From Desulfovibrio piger ATCC 29098 (lineage in GTDB: Bacteria > Desulfobacterota > Desulfovibrionia > Desulfovibrionales > Desulfovibrionaceae): a stretch of 64,000 bases of DNA. Where the stretch lies: assembly GCF_000156375.1 (NCBI RefSeq), contig NZ_DS996353.1, forward strand, positions 21,368-85,367, in the 5' to 3' direction. A program made the translations under genes and the position numbers. Below, piece after piece: positions 33,602 to 42,687 of this stretch; within the stretch, counting starts at the first letter, position 1, and each line of letters starts with the position of its first letter. The notes under the pieces were generated by a model that saw only the letters and a list, made by a program, of their open reading frames with translations, was not told the DNA's origin and searched no databases.

Positions 33602-36361
33602 ATGTCGCTGAAACAACGCCTCGGGCTTGCCGCAGAGCCCGTCTTTCTCATGGATGGCTCGGCCTTCATCTATCGCGGCTTTTTTGCCAACAGGAACATG
33701 CAGCGTTCCGACGGCTTTCCCACCAATTCCCTGGTGGTGGTCAGCCGTGTGCTGCTGCGCATCCTGCGCGAAGAGCGCCCCCGCTATTTCGCCTTCGTGC
33801 AGGACGGCAAGGGCCCCAACTTCCGGCACGAGATATTCCCCCTTTACAAGGCCAACCGTGACGCCACGCCCGAAGACCTGGTACGCCAGCTGGACCCCAT
33901 CCAGCGCATGGTGCGGGCCCTGGGCCTGCGGCTGGAAGTCTCGCAGGGCTGCGAGGCCGACGACTGCATCGCCTCGCTGGCGGCGCGCTTCGCGGGGGAA
34001 CACCCCGTCATCATCGTCAGCGGCGACAAGGACCTGAAGCAGTGCCTGGGCCCCAATGTCTATATGTGGGATCCGGCCTCCAAGGAAGAAAAGCTGGTGA
34101 GCGAGGCCGACTTCACGGCGGAGAGCGGCGTGACGCCCGGCCAGTGGCCCGACGTGCAGGCCCTTATCGGTGATACCAGCGACAACATCCCCGGCGTGCC
34201 GGGCATCGGTCCCAAGACCGCGCGCCAGATTTTTTCCATTTGTCCCAGCCTTGAGGACATCCGCGACCATTTCGTCCTGCTGCCGCCCAAATTGCAGGCC
34301 AAGCTGCAGGAACATCTGGAAAACATGTTCATCTGGCGGCAGCTCACCACCCTGAGCCGCGAGGCCTGCCCCGGCGTCACCCTGGACGACCTGCGCGTGC
34401 GCCCGCTGGATGCCGCCACCTGCGCCCTGCTCACGGAAGAGTTCGAGCTTTTCGCCCTGCGGCGCGAGCTGGCCGCTCTGGACCGTTTGCAGGCCGCCGA
34501 GGCCGACCTGCCCGAGGAGTTCCTGGATGCGGGCAGCATCCGGGAGGACGCTCGGCCCGCAGCCGGGAAAAAGGCGGCCGCGGAACAGGCTTCCCTGCCG
34601 CTGGCCCAGCCTGCCCGCAGCGGTCGCGCCACCAGCCAGATGAGCCTGCTGGATGCCATGCCGCAGGAGTCCGCGCCCGCGCTGGATGACGTATCGGCCC
34701 TGCCGGACTGCGGGGATGCCCGCGTGGCCCTGATCTGGGCCCACGGTGACCGGGAGGCCCCCTATCTTGCCGTGGAAGGGGCTGACGGCGGCTCGTTGGG
34801 AGAATGGCAGTGGACAGGCCCCGTGGCGGAACTGGCCCGCTGGCTGGCCCCTGCCCGCACCCTGGTGACGGCCGATCTCAAGGGACTGCTGACGTCCGCT
34901 CCCTGCTGGCAGTTTTTGGCCGGACGTGCGGCGGATTGCATCGACCTGGGCGTGGCCGCCTATCTGCTGAATCCCGAAGAGAACGATTACGGCTGGCCCC
35001 GTCTTTCGGCCCGCTGGGGCGCCGTGCTGCGCCATGAACTGGAGAGCAGGGGCGAGACGGCCTCCGGCCCCGCACGCCTGGGACTGGCCATGGCGCAGCT
35101 GTTCGAGCAGCGCATGGAAAAGGACGGTCTGCTGGAGCTGTTCCGGCGGCTGGAAATGCCCCTGCTGCCCGTGCTGGCAGGCATGGAGCAGAGCGGGGTG
35201 GCCATCGACGCCGCGGCCTTCCGGGCCTTCCTCGACGACGTGCAGGGGCAGCTGGACCAGCTCACGGCCCATGTCTACGAGCTGGCGGGCACGCAGTTCA
35301 ACATCCGCTCGGCCCAGCAGCTGGGCGACGTGCTGTTCAACGGGCTGGGCCTGCCCGCGCCGCGCAAGACCAAGGGCGGCCAGGCTTCCACCAGCCAGCA
35401 GACGCTCGAAAAACTGGCCGGGCAGCATCCCGTGGTGGACAGCATCCTCCAGTACCGCAAGCTGGAGAAGATGCGTTCCACCTATCTCGATCCCCTGCCG
35501 CGCCTGGTGGACCCGCAGGGCCGCATCCATACCACCTTCAACCAGAAGGCCACGGCCACGGGGCGGCTTTCCTCCAGCAATCCCAATCTGCAGAACATCC
35601 CCGTGCGCGGGCCGCTGGGCAAGCGCATGCGCTCCTGCTTCATCGCCGGGCCGGGCCGTCTGCTGGTCTCGGCCGACTATTCGCAGGTGGAGCTGCGCGT
35701 GCTGGCCCATGTCTCGCAGGATCCGGCCCTGCTGGAAGCCTTCCGCAACGGCGAGGACATCCACGCCCGCACGGCGGCCCTGGTCTATGATCTGCCGCCC
35801 GACCAGGTGAGCCCGGACCAGCGCCGTAATGCCAAGACCATCAACTTCGGCCTCATCTACGGCATGGGCGCCCAGAAGCTGGCCCAGGAGCTCAAGATCA
35901 GCACCACGCAGGCCAAGGACTTCATCGCCCGTTATTTCGAGCGCCTGCAAGGCCTGAAGGAGTTTTACGAAGGCGTGGAGGCCTCGGCCCGCAAGCACGG
36001 CTTCGTGACCACTCTGGGCGGTCGCCGCCGTTTGCTGCCGGACATCAATTCCGCCAGCGGCCAGGCCGCGGCCCTGGCCCGCCGTCAGGCCATCAATACC
36101 GTGATCCAGGGCTCTGCGGCGGACATCATCAAACTGGCCATGCTGGCCGTGGCCCGTGATGAGCGCCTGCGGGAGCTGGATGCCCGTCTGCTGCTGCAGG
36201 TGCACGACGAACTGTTGCTGGAAGTGCCCGCTGACGCCGCCGAAGAAGCCGGGGCCCTGGTGGCCCGCCTTATGCAGGACGTCTGCCCCGCAGGCAAGGA
36301 GCTTTCCGTGCCGCTGCTGGTGGACTGGGGCACCGGTCACGACTGGGGTGCGGCGCATTAG
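33602..36361 (+). CDS. polA: DNA polymerase I
   Basis: Repair and Okazaki-fragment polymerase, 919 residues. The 5' nuclease domain covers about 1-300 (SGDKDLKQ, ALIGDTSDNIPGVPGIGPKTA). A middle region (about 370-540) has the position of the 3'-5' exonuclease but not its metal ligands. The polymerase domain (about 550-919) has motif A DYSQVELRVL (Asp692), motif B RRNAKTINFGLIYG (Lys745) and motif C QVHDELLLE (Asp869). Thus polymerase and 5' nuclease should be active and proofreading absent. No ribosome site stands out; the ATG follows GGATTGCC. A terminator follows. Confidence 0.96.
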   Translation: MSLKQRLGLAAEPVFLMDGSAFIYRGFFANRNMQRSDGFPTNSLVVVSRVLLRILREERPRYFAFVQDGKGPNFRHEIFPLYKANRDATPEDLVRQLDPIQRMVRALGLRLEVSQGCEADDCIASLAARFAGEHPVIIVSGDKDLKQCLGPNVYMWDPASKEEKLVSEADFTAESGVTPGQWPDVQALIGDTSDNIPGVPGIGPKTARQIFSICPSLEDIRDHFVLLPPKLQAKLQEHLENMFIWRQLTTLSREACPGVTLDDLRVRPLDAATCALLTEEFELFALRRELAALDRLQAAEADLPEEFLDAGSIREDARPAAGKKAAAEQASLPLAQPARSGRATSQMSLLDAMPQESAPALDDVSALPDCGDARVALIWAHGDREAPYLAVEGADGGSLGEWQWTGPVAELARWLAPARTLVTADLKGLLTSAPCWQFLAGRAADCIDLGVAAYLLNPEENDYGWPRLSARWGAVLRHELESRGETASGPARLGLAMAQLFEQRMEKDGLLELFRRLEMPLLPVLAGMEQSGVAIDAAAFRAFLDDVQGQLDQLTAHVYELAGTQFNIRSAQQLGDVLFNGLGLPAPRKTKGGQASTSQQTLEKLAGQHPVVDSILQYRKLEKMRSTYLDPLPRLVDPQGRIHTTFNQKATATGRLSSSNPNLQNIPVRGPLGKRMRSCFIAGPGRLLVSADYSQVELRVLAHVSQDPALLEAFRNGEDIHARTAALVYDLPPDQVSPDQRRNAKTINFGLIYGMGAQKLAQELKISTTQAKDFIARYFERLQGLKEFYEGVEASARKHGFVTTLGGRRRLLPDINSASGQAAALARRQAINTVIQGSAADIIKLAMLAVARDERLRELDARLLLQVHDELLLEVPADAAEEAGALVARLMQDVCPAGKELSVPLLVDWGTGHDWGAAH

Positions 36362-36387
36362 GCCCGCTGTTGCACAGCCCATGATCG

Positions 36388-36445
36388 TTTGGGGAAGGGG
36401 AGCTGCTCTCGCATGAGGCCGTGGCCCCTTCCCCCAAATTTTCTT
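36388..36445 (+). terminator. Terminator of polA
   Basis: Arms TTTGGGGAAGGGG and CCCCTTCCCCCAAA enclose about 23 bases and are followed by TTTTCTTT, starting 27 bases past the stop. Confidence 0.8.
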
Positions 36446-36733
36446 TCCCGCACGTGGGTGGAAAACGGCAGGAGAGGGATTTTCCTGCCATGCCGCTTTG
36501 TCCTCACGAATCGGAGCGGGGAGGAGCTCCCATCCCTTTGGTGCAGGTGCTCCCTTCCTGAGGGGCGGCAGAGTGGCCTGATAAATAGGGATAGAAAAAA
36601 CTAATGTTTTCAGATGGTTTTTTGCTTGGTTCAAATTTTTGGCAAAAAAAGGATGACAGCCGGAGCATTTTGATATACACCAACCCGCAGCCGTCTGGAA
36701 TACGGCACAAATTTGGCATTCCGTCGTGAATGC
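36446..36733. other. Intergenic stretch upstream of the rplM promoter
   Basis: No gene is supported. It holds a small hairpin (GGCAGGA / TTCCTGCC, 36467-36489). From about 36590 the sequence becomes AT-rich ahead of the ribosomal-protein promoter. Confidence 0.5.
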
Positions 36734-36762
36734 TTGACAAGTTGCGCACTTTACGATAAAGA
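36734..36762 (+). promoter_or_regulatory. Promoter of rplM-rpsI
   Basis: A perfect TTGACA (36734-36739) is followed after 17 bases by TAAAGA. This leaves a leader of about 100 bases before rplM. The leader contains a short GACGG / CCGCC hairpin but no recognised ribosomal-protein leader motif. Confidence 0.6.
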
Positions 36763-36870
36763 GCGCTTTCTTTGTGAGCGATACTGTCGTCACCCGTTAG
36801 GCGGCACGTCGCAGACGGATTTTCCGCCGCTTGATGGCTACTGAGATAAGTAGATGAGGAGTTCATCCCG

Positions 36871-37305
36871 ATGAAGACGTTCAGCCCCACCCCGAAAGAC
36901 ATCAACCACGAATGGTTTGTGGTTGACGCCCAGGATCAGGTGCTGGGTCGTCTGGCCAGCCAGATCGCCCACCGCCTGCGCGGCAAGCATAAGCCCGAAT
37001 TTGCCCGTCACATGGACAACGGCGACTTTATCGTCGTGGTCAACTGCGAAAAGGTCAAGGTGACTGGCACCAAGATGGCCCACAAGAACTACTATCGCCA
37101 CTCCGGTTGGGTGGGCGGTCTGAAGACCACCTCCCTGGGCGATATGCTGGCTTCCAAGCCCGAGCGTGTGCTCATGGCCGCTGTGCGTGGCATGCTGCCC
37201 AAGAACCGTCTGGGCCGCGCCATGCTGAAGAAGCTCAAGATTTACGCGGGTCCCGAACACCCGCACACGGCTCAGAACCCGCAGCCGCTGACCCTGCCTT
37301 ACTAA
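36871..37305 (+). CDS. rplM: 50S ribosomal protein L13
   Basis: Large-subunit ribosomal protein uL13, 144 residues, normal length. Conserved segments are [19 protein letters not shown] at the N-terminus, [18 protein letters not shown] (about 24-41), [16 protein letters not shown] (about 50-65), [11 protein letters not shown] (about 71-81) and the signature [19 protein letters not shown] (about 104-122). A GATGAGGAG ribosome site precedes the ATG. rpsI follows after 12 bases, the usual L13-S9 operon. Confidence 0.99.
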   Translation: MKTFSPTPKDINHEWFVVDAQDQVLGRLASQIAHRLRGKHKPEFARHMDNGDFIVVVNCEKVKVTGTKMAHKNYYRHSGWVGGLKTTSLGDMLASKPERVLMAAVRGMLPKNRLGRAMLKKLKIYAGPEHPHTAQNPQPLTLPY

Positions 37306-37317
37306 GGAGCGCACGTC

Positions 37318-37710
37318 ATGAGCGACAAATTCGAATACGGCACCGGCCGCCGCAAGACCGCCACTGCCCGCACCCGCGTCTACGCTGGCTCCGGCAACAT
37401 CACGGTGAACGGTCGTGCCTTTGAAGACTACTTCCCCCGCAAGACCCTGCAGATGATCATCCGTCAGCCCCTCGTGCTGTCCAAGCTGGCTGAAAAGCTG
37501 GACGTGCGCGTCAACGTGGCTGGTGGCGGCGTGGCCGGTCAGGCCGAAGCCGTGCGTCACGGTATTTCCCGCGCCCTACTGCTGGTGGATCCCGCCCTTC
37601 GTCCTATCCTGAAGAAGGCCGGCTTCCTGACCCGCGATGCGCGTAAGAAGGAACGCAAAAAGTACGGTCTGCGCGCTGCCCGCGCTCGTTACCAGTACTC
37701 GAAGCGTTAA
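37318..37710 (+). CDS. rpsI: 30S ribosomal protein S9
   Basis: Small-subunit ribosomal protein uS9, 130 residues. It has [20 protein letters not shown] near the N-terminus, the signature [20 protein letters not shown] (about 67-86) and the basic tail ending RARYQYSKR, which reaches the P-site tRNA. AAGGAG precedes the ATG. Second gene of the rplM-rpsI operon. Confidence 0.99.
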   Translation: MSDKFEYGTGRRKTATARTRVYAGSGNITVNGRAFEDYFPRKTLQMIIRQPLVLSKLAEKLDVRVNVAGGGVAGQAEAVRHGISRALLLVDPALRPILKKAGFLTRDARKKERKKYGLRAARARYQYSKR

Positions 37711-37735
37711 TCCGCACTCCGGATTACGGAACCTC

Positions 37736-37768
37736 AAGGGGTGGGTCATTGTTGGCCCACCCCTTTTC
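37736..37768 (+). terminator. Terminator of rplM-rpsI
   Basis: A perfect 10-bp stem AAGGGGTGGG / CCCACCCCTT, with a 10-base loop and T-rich tail, starts 26 bases past rpsI. Confidence 0.9.
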
Positions 37769-38005
37769 TGTTATCTTGCGCCCGTCCTGTCCCGGGAGAC
37801 GGGAGTACGAGCCCTTTCTTTCGCGGTCCTGCCGGGCCACGCCTTTTGCTGCCGTCCGTGCCCTTGGCCCCTTGCCGGACCGCACCGGCCCTCTTCCATG
37901 CCGTCTGGTTGACGATGGATCGTCGAGGCGCCATGTGCTTCCGGTCCTGCCGGATCGCGCCCCGGGATGTTGTCGCCATCTTTTTGCCATGAGGTTTTCC
38001 ACGCC

Positions 38006-39757
38006 ATGCCCGTGATCCCCGAAGGCATCGCCTATGCCTATACCCACGAGACCACCCAGGCCACGACCGGCTATTTTTCCTGCCAGCCGCCCGCATCCCT
38101 GACCCTGCCCCAGGCGCTGGCCCGTCTGGAGGCCACGCCCTTTGATGATTTTTTGCGCCAGCACTGCCTGCGCCAGCTGAGCCGCCGTTCGCCGGAGGAG
38201 ATCAAAAATCTGGCCGAGGAACTGTACGACCGCGAGACGGACAGCTTCCGGCGCATGGGGCTTGCCGGCCTGCTGCTGGAGTGCTCGCTGCTGGTGCCCG
38301 AACTGGCCCATTGCTGCGACAGCTTTCCCGAGGATGCCCTGCAGCGCCTGACGCTGTCGTCCTCCCTGATCTACCTGCGCGCTGCCAGCCGGAAGGATTT
38401 TGGCCTCATGCAGGCCTGGAGCGCCCATTTTGCCGACAACATCGCCCGGCACCACATGCTGCCGCACTGGGAAGAACTGGAGCTGGAGCTGCCCTACAGC
38501 GAAGAGGAGCTGGAGGTTTGCCGCGAAGGGCTGCGTGCCCGGGCCGGGATGCTGAAGCGGGAACACGCCCGCATGCAGGCGGAAGACCTGCCGCGCCTTG
38601 AGCGCCGTCCGGCGCAGGAGACCTACGAGCAGGCCGTCAATGCTTTGCTGGAGAACGATGTGCTGGCCGGTCAGGAGATGCGGCATCAGGCGTCGCTGTC
38701 TCCTATCGCGCTGCTGCGTTCCTGGAAGGTGGATCTGGATGTCGATTGCGGCCGCATGCGCCACAGCCTGCGTGGCGAGGCCACGGCCTACGGGCGCGGC
38801 CTTTCCCTGGCGGCGGCCCGGGCCTCCTACGTCATGGAGATCGTGGAGCGGGCCAGCAGCTATGTGAGCGTGGCCCGTACCGGTGAGCACTCCTTCGAGG
38901 TGACGAACCGTCGCCGGCCCATGCCGCTGATCCATGCTTCCTGCGCCAAGCTGCGCTCCCAGGGCAAGGATTTCCTTCCCCTTTCGTCCCTGCCGCTGGA
39001 AACGCCTTTTGAGGATTATGTGCCCCTGTACTGGCTGGAGGCCCGTGATCCGGAGGGCAAGACCGTGCTGGTGCCCGCGCAGGCGGTCTTCCTGTTCTGC
39101 AACCTGGACGAGCAGTCCCTGTTCCTGGCCGGCGGCTCCACGGGCCTGGCTTCCGGCAACACCGAGGCCGAAGCCAAGCTGGCGGCGCTCACGGAGATCG
39201 TGGAGCGTGACGCCGAAGCCACCACGCCCTTCGGCCGTGAAGGCTGCTTCGTGCTCAAGAGCCGTGACGAGCGTTTGCAGGCCCTGCTGGACGATTATGC
39301 GGCTCGCGGCATCCAGATCCAGTTCCAGGACATCACCACGGAGCTGGGCGTGCCGGTCTACCGCTGCTTCGTCATGAGCCGTCGCGGCGAAGTGGCGCAG
39401 GCCACGGGCGCCAATCTGTGCGGCAGCCGGGCCGCGCTGGCGGCGCTGACCGAAGTGCCCTGGCCCTATCCCTATGGCGAACCGACGGGGCCTGCCCTGG
39501 GCGGCCTGCCGGTGCGCTGGCTGGAAGATTTGCCCGATTACAGCCTGCCGTCGGCCGAAGCCTCCTGCAAGCTGCTGGAAAAGACGCTGTCTGCCCAGGG
39601 CCGTACGCCCCTGTATGTGGATATTTCCCGCAAGGATCTGGACATGCCTGTGGTGCGTGCCCTGGTCCCCGGCCTGGAGCTCACCGCGGACTTCGACCGC
39701 TTCTCCCGGCCGTCACTGCGCCTGCTGGCCCGCTACACGGCCCGTTGGCAGAAGTAG
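38006..39757 (+). CDS. YcaO-like family protein (large, stand-alone)
   Basis: A 583-residue protein with a C-terminal YcaO ATP-grasp-like domain. YcaO enzymes use ATP to activate amide backbones, making azolines, thioamides or amidines, or assist RimO-type sulfur chemistry. Likely Mg-ATP segments are SLAAARASYVMEIVERASSY (about 271-290) and TGLASGNTEAEAKLAALTEIVERDAE (about 385-410), with the paired Glu residues of the family. The N-terminal 240 residues are helical and unassigned. The protein ends RYTARWQK without the proline-rich tail of azoline-forming YcaOs. No TfuA, dehydrogenase or precursor peptide is adjacent. The start at 38006 follows GAGG by about 12 bases. Confidence 0.87.
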   Translation: MPVIPEGIAYAYTHETTQATTGYFSCQPPASLTLPQALARLEATPFDDFLRQHCLRQLSRRSPEEIKNLAEELYDRETDSFRRMGLAGLLLECSLLVPELAHCCDSFPEDALQRLTLSSSLIYLRAASRKDFGLMQAWSAHFADNIARHHMLPHWEELELELPYSEEELEVCREGLRARAGMLKREHARMQAEDLPRLERRPAQETYEQAVNALLENDVLAGQEMRHQASLSPIALLRSWKVDLDVDCGRMRHSLRGEATAYGRGLSLAAARASYVMEIVERASSYVSVARTGEHSFEVTNRRRPMPLIHASCAKLRSQGKDFLPLSSLPLETPFEDYVPLYWLEARDPEGKTVLVPAQAVFLFCNLDEQSLFLAGGSTGLASGNTEAEAKLAALTEIVERDAEATTPFGREGCFVLKSRDERLQALLDDYAARGIQIQFQDITTELGVPVYRCFVMSRRGEVAQATGANLCGSRAALAALTEVPWPYPYGEPTGPALGGLPVRWLEDLPDYSLPSAEASCKLLEKTLSAQGRTPLYVDISRKDLDMPVVRALVPGLELTADFDRFSRPSLRLLARYTARWQK

Positions 39758-39766
39758 CAATCTGAG

Positions 39767-39816
39767 CGGGGGAGGAGCCCCCTTTTGCTTGCGGCAAAAA
39801 GCGGGTTCCTCCCCCG
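39767..39816 (+). terminator. Long hairpin after the YcaO gene (hairpin-family member)
   Basis: Arms CGGGGGAGGAGCCC and GGGTTCCTCCCCCG enclose an inner CTTTTGC / GCAAAAAG stem. It begins 10 bases past the stop and resembles the elements at 2372-2443 and 39982-40075. Confidence 0.7.
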
Positions 39817-39943
39817 TGCCCCCTCCTCCCCCAAAACCCGCTATACGGAGGCATATAGCCGTACCTCAAGCACACGTTATCTGGAGATCATTTTCCGGGC
39901 AAAGCAGACAGGGGAGATAACAGAGACCATGCCAGTGGTCATG
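39817..39943 (+). other. Short non-coding segment between two terminators
   Basis: This segment of about 127 bases holds a GGAG-rich stretch and the very short frame starting MPVVMKKGRLSVLFL at 39930, which runs into the next terminator. No gene is supported. It may be the body of a small transcript ending at 39972. Confidence 0.3.
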
Positions 39944-39972
39944 AAAAAAGGACGCCTTAGCGTCCTTTTTTT
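39944..39972. terminator. Bidirectional intrinsic terminator
   Basis: A GGACGC / GCGTCC stem with a CTTA loop is flanked by six A residues on the left and seven T residues on the right. Confidence 0.9.
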
Positions 39973-39981
39973 GTGATCTGA

Positions 39982-40075
39982 TAAAAGTTTTTGGGAGGAA
40001 AGAGGGGAGCGCGAGGGGGGAAAGGAGGACCTTTTCTCAAAAAGGTCTCCGTTCCCCCCTCGCTCAAAACTTTTC
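39982..40075. repeat. Long GC-rich hairpin element, copy 2
   Basis: An outer AAAAGTTTT / AAAACTTTT pair encloses a long stem (CGAGGGGGGAAAGGAGGACC with its complement, 40012-40062). The core AGGACCTTTT and the leading AAAGTTTTTGGGAGG match copy 1 at 2372-2443. It lies 3' of the dsdC-like gene on the minus strand and may end that transcript. Confidence 0.7.
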
Positions 40076-40080
40076 GCCCG

Positions 40081-41076
40081 CTAGGCGTGCATCAGGCGGG
40101 CAAGAGCAGCATTGCTCTGCTGGCCTTTTTCTTCCAGCCAGTCCAGGAAGCCCTGGAGCTTGGGAGAAGGATTGGTATGCCGGGGCCAGGCGGCGTAGTA
40201 GGAGCGGAACGCCGTGGTGGGAGGCAGGTCGGGGAAGGGAGTGACCAGCTTTTGTTCAGCCAGCAGGGGCGCGATGAGACTGCACCGCCCCAGAGCCACG
40301 CCCAGGCCGTGGCTGGCGGCCACGGAAGCCCCGTAGGTATGGTCGAACGTGACGAAGTTCAGACAGTTGGAGATGTCCACATGGTTCCTGTCTGCCCATT
40401 CCTGCCATTCGGCCGTGGTGGCGGCATAATGCCAGGCGGCGGAGTCATGGAGCAGGGTGCAGGCGGGCAGGTTCTCGGGGTGGCCTATCAGGTCGTGCTT
40501 TTGCGCATATCCGGGTGAACAGACGGGCAGGGTGGCCTCGTCCATGAATTTGCGCGAGGTCAGGCCGCTGACGTGGCTTTCGGCATAATACAGGGCCACG
40601 TCCACCGTGGAGTCCCCGTGGAAATCGATGGGGGCGTTGCCGGTGCGCACATGCAGCTGCATGGAGGGGGAGCGCTGCTGGAAGTCGCTGAGCTGGGGGA
40701 TGAGCCAGGCCAGGGCCAGACTGGGGGCGGCATAGATGGTCAGGGAGCTGAAGTCGTCCTGCAGGAGCTGGGTGATCTCCTCATAGATCTTCTGGAAAGC
40801 ATTGAGGTAGACGTCGCGCAGGCGTTCCCCCTCCGGTGTCAGGGAAACGGCGCGGGTCAGGCGGTTGAACAGGGGGAAGCCCAGTTCTTTTTCCAGGCGG
40901 GCGATGCGGTGGCTGACAGCGCCGGAGGTCAGGCCAAGATGCCGGGCCGCGGCCTTGAAGCTCATGTAGCGGGCCGCGATGGCGAAGGTCTTTATGTTGA
41001 TGAGGCTGGCGTCATCGTTGAGGACGCGGGCGATGCTGCGGGAACGCTGACGATTTTTGCTGTCGGGAAGCGTCAC
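40081..41076 (-). CDS. DsdC-like LysR-family transcriptional regulator
   Basis: A 331-residue LysR-type regulator. The winged helix-turn-helix lies at about 25-85 (SFKAAARHLGLTSGAVSHRIARLEKELG). The ligand-binding domain resembles E. coli DsdC: LTIYAAPSLALAWLIPQLSDFQQRSPSMQLHVRTGN, the PVCSPGYAQKHDL and CTLLHD..AW segments, and GVALGRCSLIAPLLAEQKLVTPF. DsdC responds to D-serine and drives its uptake and deamination. The gene is divergent from the livJHMGF operon across 459 bases, so control of that operon is plausible. The effector is not known. Confidence 0.88.
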   Translation of the reverse strand: MTLPDSKNRQRSRSIARVLNDDASLINIKTFAIAARYMSFKAAARHLGLTSGAVSHRIARLEKELGFPLFNRLTRAVSLTPEGERLRDVYLNAFQKIYEEITQLLQDDFSSLTIYAAPSLALAWLIPQLSDFQQRSPSMQLHVRTGNAPIDFHGDSTVDVALYYAESHVSGLTSRKFMDEATLPVCSPGYAQKHDLIGHPENLPACTLLHDSAAWHYAATTAEWQEWADRNHVDISNCLNFVTFDHTYGASVAASHGLGVALGRCSLIAPLLAEQKLVTPFPDLPPTTAFRSYYAAWPRHTNPSPKLQGFLDWLEEKGQQSNAALARLMHA

Positions 41077-41535
41077 ATTGTCTCCTTGGAGATCCCGCCC
41101 GAACGGGGCAGGGGATACGGACAGATATACGTTGCGAAGGGGATATTCCTTTCTTCATGGCCTTTCGTCAATACGGACAGGATGTGCCCGGGAAGAGGAA
41201 CAGGGGAAAAGATGACCAGCCTTCAACCATGAGGATCTGTGATGAAAATACTTGAAAAATATATTATTATAACTAGTTACAGATAATAAAAAATCAAAAG
41301 GCAAATTATCGAAAAAAGGCCTTGGCGCCTGACGTGAAAGAGGATAAATTTTTTCAACTGCGGATGAACCATTTTGTATAGGGGTATCCGCGGGGTTTGT
41401 TCGGCTTGGGGTTTATGGCCAAATTCTCCCGGCAAATTGCGCAATGGGCGGATTTGGTGTATCTCAACAGGAATAGCCCTGGAAAAGGATCGCCGGGGCG
41501 AGCTCTTTCACCCTCCAAGACCTGGGAGATGATTT
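41077..41535 (+). other. Regulatory space between the DsdC-like gene and livJ
   Basis: No gene is supported. The stretch 41240-41310 is very AT-rich. A weak promoter candidate lies at 41353-41382 (TTCAAC, 18 bases, TATAGG), about 155 bases upstream of livJ. LysR-type binding sites (T-N11-A) are expected here but none stands out. A GGGAG-type ribosome site precedes livJ. Confidence 0.4.
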
Positions 41536-42672
41536 ATGAAACTGGGCAAATTCGTTGGCTTGGCGCTGATGGCTCTGACCCTGGGGCTGGCCGGCCAGTC
41601 CCTGGCTGCTGAACCCATCAAGATCGGCGTGTACCTGCCCCTGACCGGTCAGAATGCCTTTGGTGGCCAGCTTGAGCTGGAAGGTGTGCAGCTGGCTCTG
41701 AAGGACATGCCTGAAGTGCTGGGCCGCCCCATTGAACTGGTTGTGGTGGACAACAAGTCCGACAAGGTGGAAGCCGCCAACGCCGTCAAGCGCCTGGTGG
41801 AACGCGACAAGGTCGTGGCCCTGATCGGTACCTACGGTTCCTCTCTGGCCATGGCCGGTGCCGAAGTGGCCGAAAAGGCCAAGGTGCCCGGCGTGGGCAC
41901 CTCCTGCACCAGCCCCCTGGTGACCCAGGGCAAGAAGTACTACTTCCGCGCCTGTTTCATCGACCCCTATCAGGGCGCCGCTGCCGCCACCTATGCCTAT
42001 GAGAACCTGGGCCTGCGCAAGGCCGCCGTGCTCATGGACATGACCAACGACTACGCCGTGGGCCTGTCCAGCTTCTTCACCCGCTCCTTCAAGAAGCTGG
42101 GTGGCGAAGTGGTGGCCAACCTCAAGTACAGCTCCGGTGACCAGGACTTCACTGCCCAGCTCACCGAACTGATCGCCAAAAAGCCCGAGATCGTCTTCAT
42201 GCCCGCCTACTTCGCCGAAGGCGCCATCATCATGAAGCAGGCCCGCGAACTGGGCGCCACCTTCCGCCTGATGGGCGCTGACGCCATGGACAACCCCGAC
42301 ACCGTGAAGCTGGCCGGCAAGGCTGCGGAAGGTTTCCTGCACACCACCTTCCCCTATGACGCCAAGATGCCCAACATGAGCGCCGAAGCCAAAAAGTTCA
42401 CCGAAGCCTGGAACAAGGCCTATCCTGAAAAGGAAACCAACGTGAACGGCGCCCTGGGTTACAACTGCCTGTTCCTGATCGTTGACGCCATCAAGCGCGG
42501 CAACTCCGCTGATCCCGCTGCCATCACCAAGGCCTTGGCCGAGACCAAGAACCTGGTGACCCCGCTGGGTACCCTGACCATCAATGCCAGCCACGACGCC
42601 GAAATGCCCGTGGGCATCATTGAGTACAAGGACGGCAAGCGCGTTTATCTGACCGAAGTCACTCCCAAGTAA
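41536..42672 (+). CDS. livJ: Branched-chain amino acid ABC transporter substrate-binding protein
   Basis: The periplasmic Leu/Ile/Val-type binding protein, 378 residues. The signal peptide MKLGKFVGLALMALTLGLAG is cleaved after SLAA, about residue 25. The type I periplasmic-binding fold follows: EPIKIGVYLPLTGQNAFGGQ at the mature start, then VVVDNKSDKVEAANAVKRLV, ALIGTYGSSLAMAGAEVAEK and YNCLFLIVDAI. Ligand choice within aliphatic and polar amino acids cannot be fixed. First of five genes; a hairpin after it probably lowers expression of the membrane genes. Confidence 0.93.
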   Translation: MKLGKFVGLALMALTLGLAGQSLAAEPIKIGVYLPLTGQNAFGGQLELEGVQLALKDMPEVLGRPIELVVVDNKSDKVEAANAVKRLVERDKVVALIGTYGSSLAMAGAEVAEKAKVPGVGTSCTSPLVTQGKKYYFRACFIDPYQGAAAATYAYENLGLRKAAVLMDMTNDYAVGLSSFFTRSFKKLGGEVVANLKYSSGDQDFTAQLTELIAKKPEIVFMPAYFAEGAIIMKQARELGATFRLMGADAMDNPDTVKLAGKAAEGFLHTTFPYDAKMPNMSAEAKKFTEAWNKAYPEKETNVNGALGYNCLFLIVDAIKRGNSADPAAITKALAETKNLVTPLGTLTINASHDAEMPVGIIEYKDGKRVYLTEVTPK

Positions 42673-42687
42673 GGGATCCGTCTGTTC

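Noticed and set aside
36763-36870. Ribosomal-protein L13 leader RNA
   Set aside because: A leader of about 100 bases exists, but I could not match it to a known L13 leader structure.
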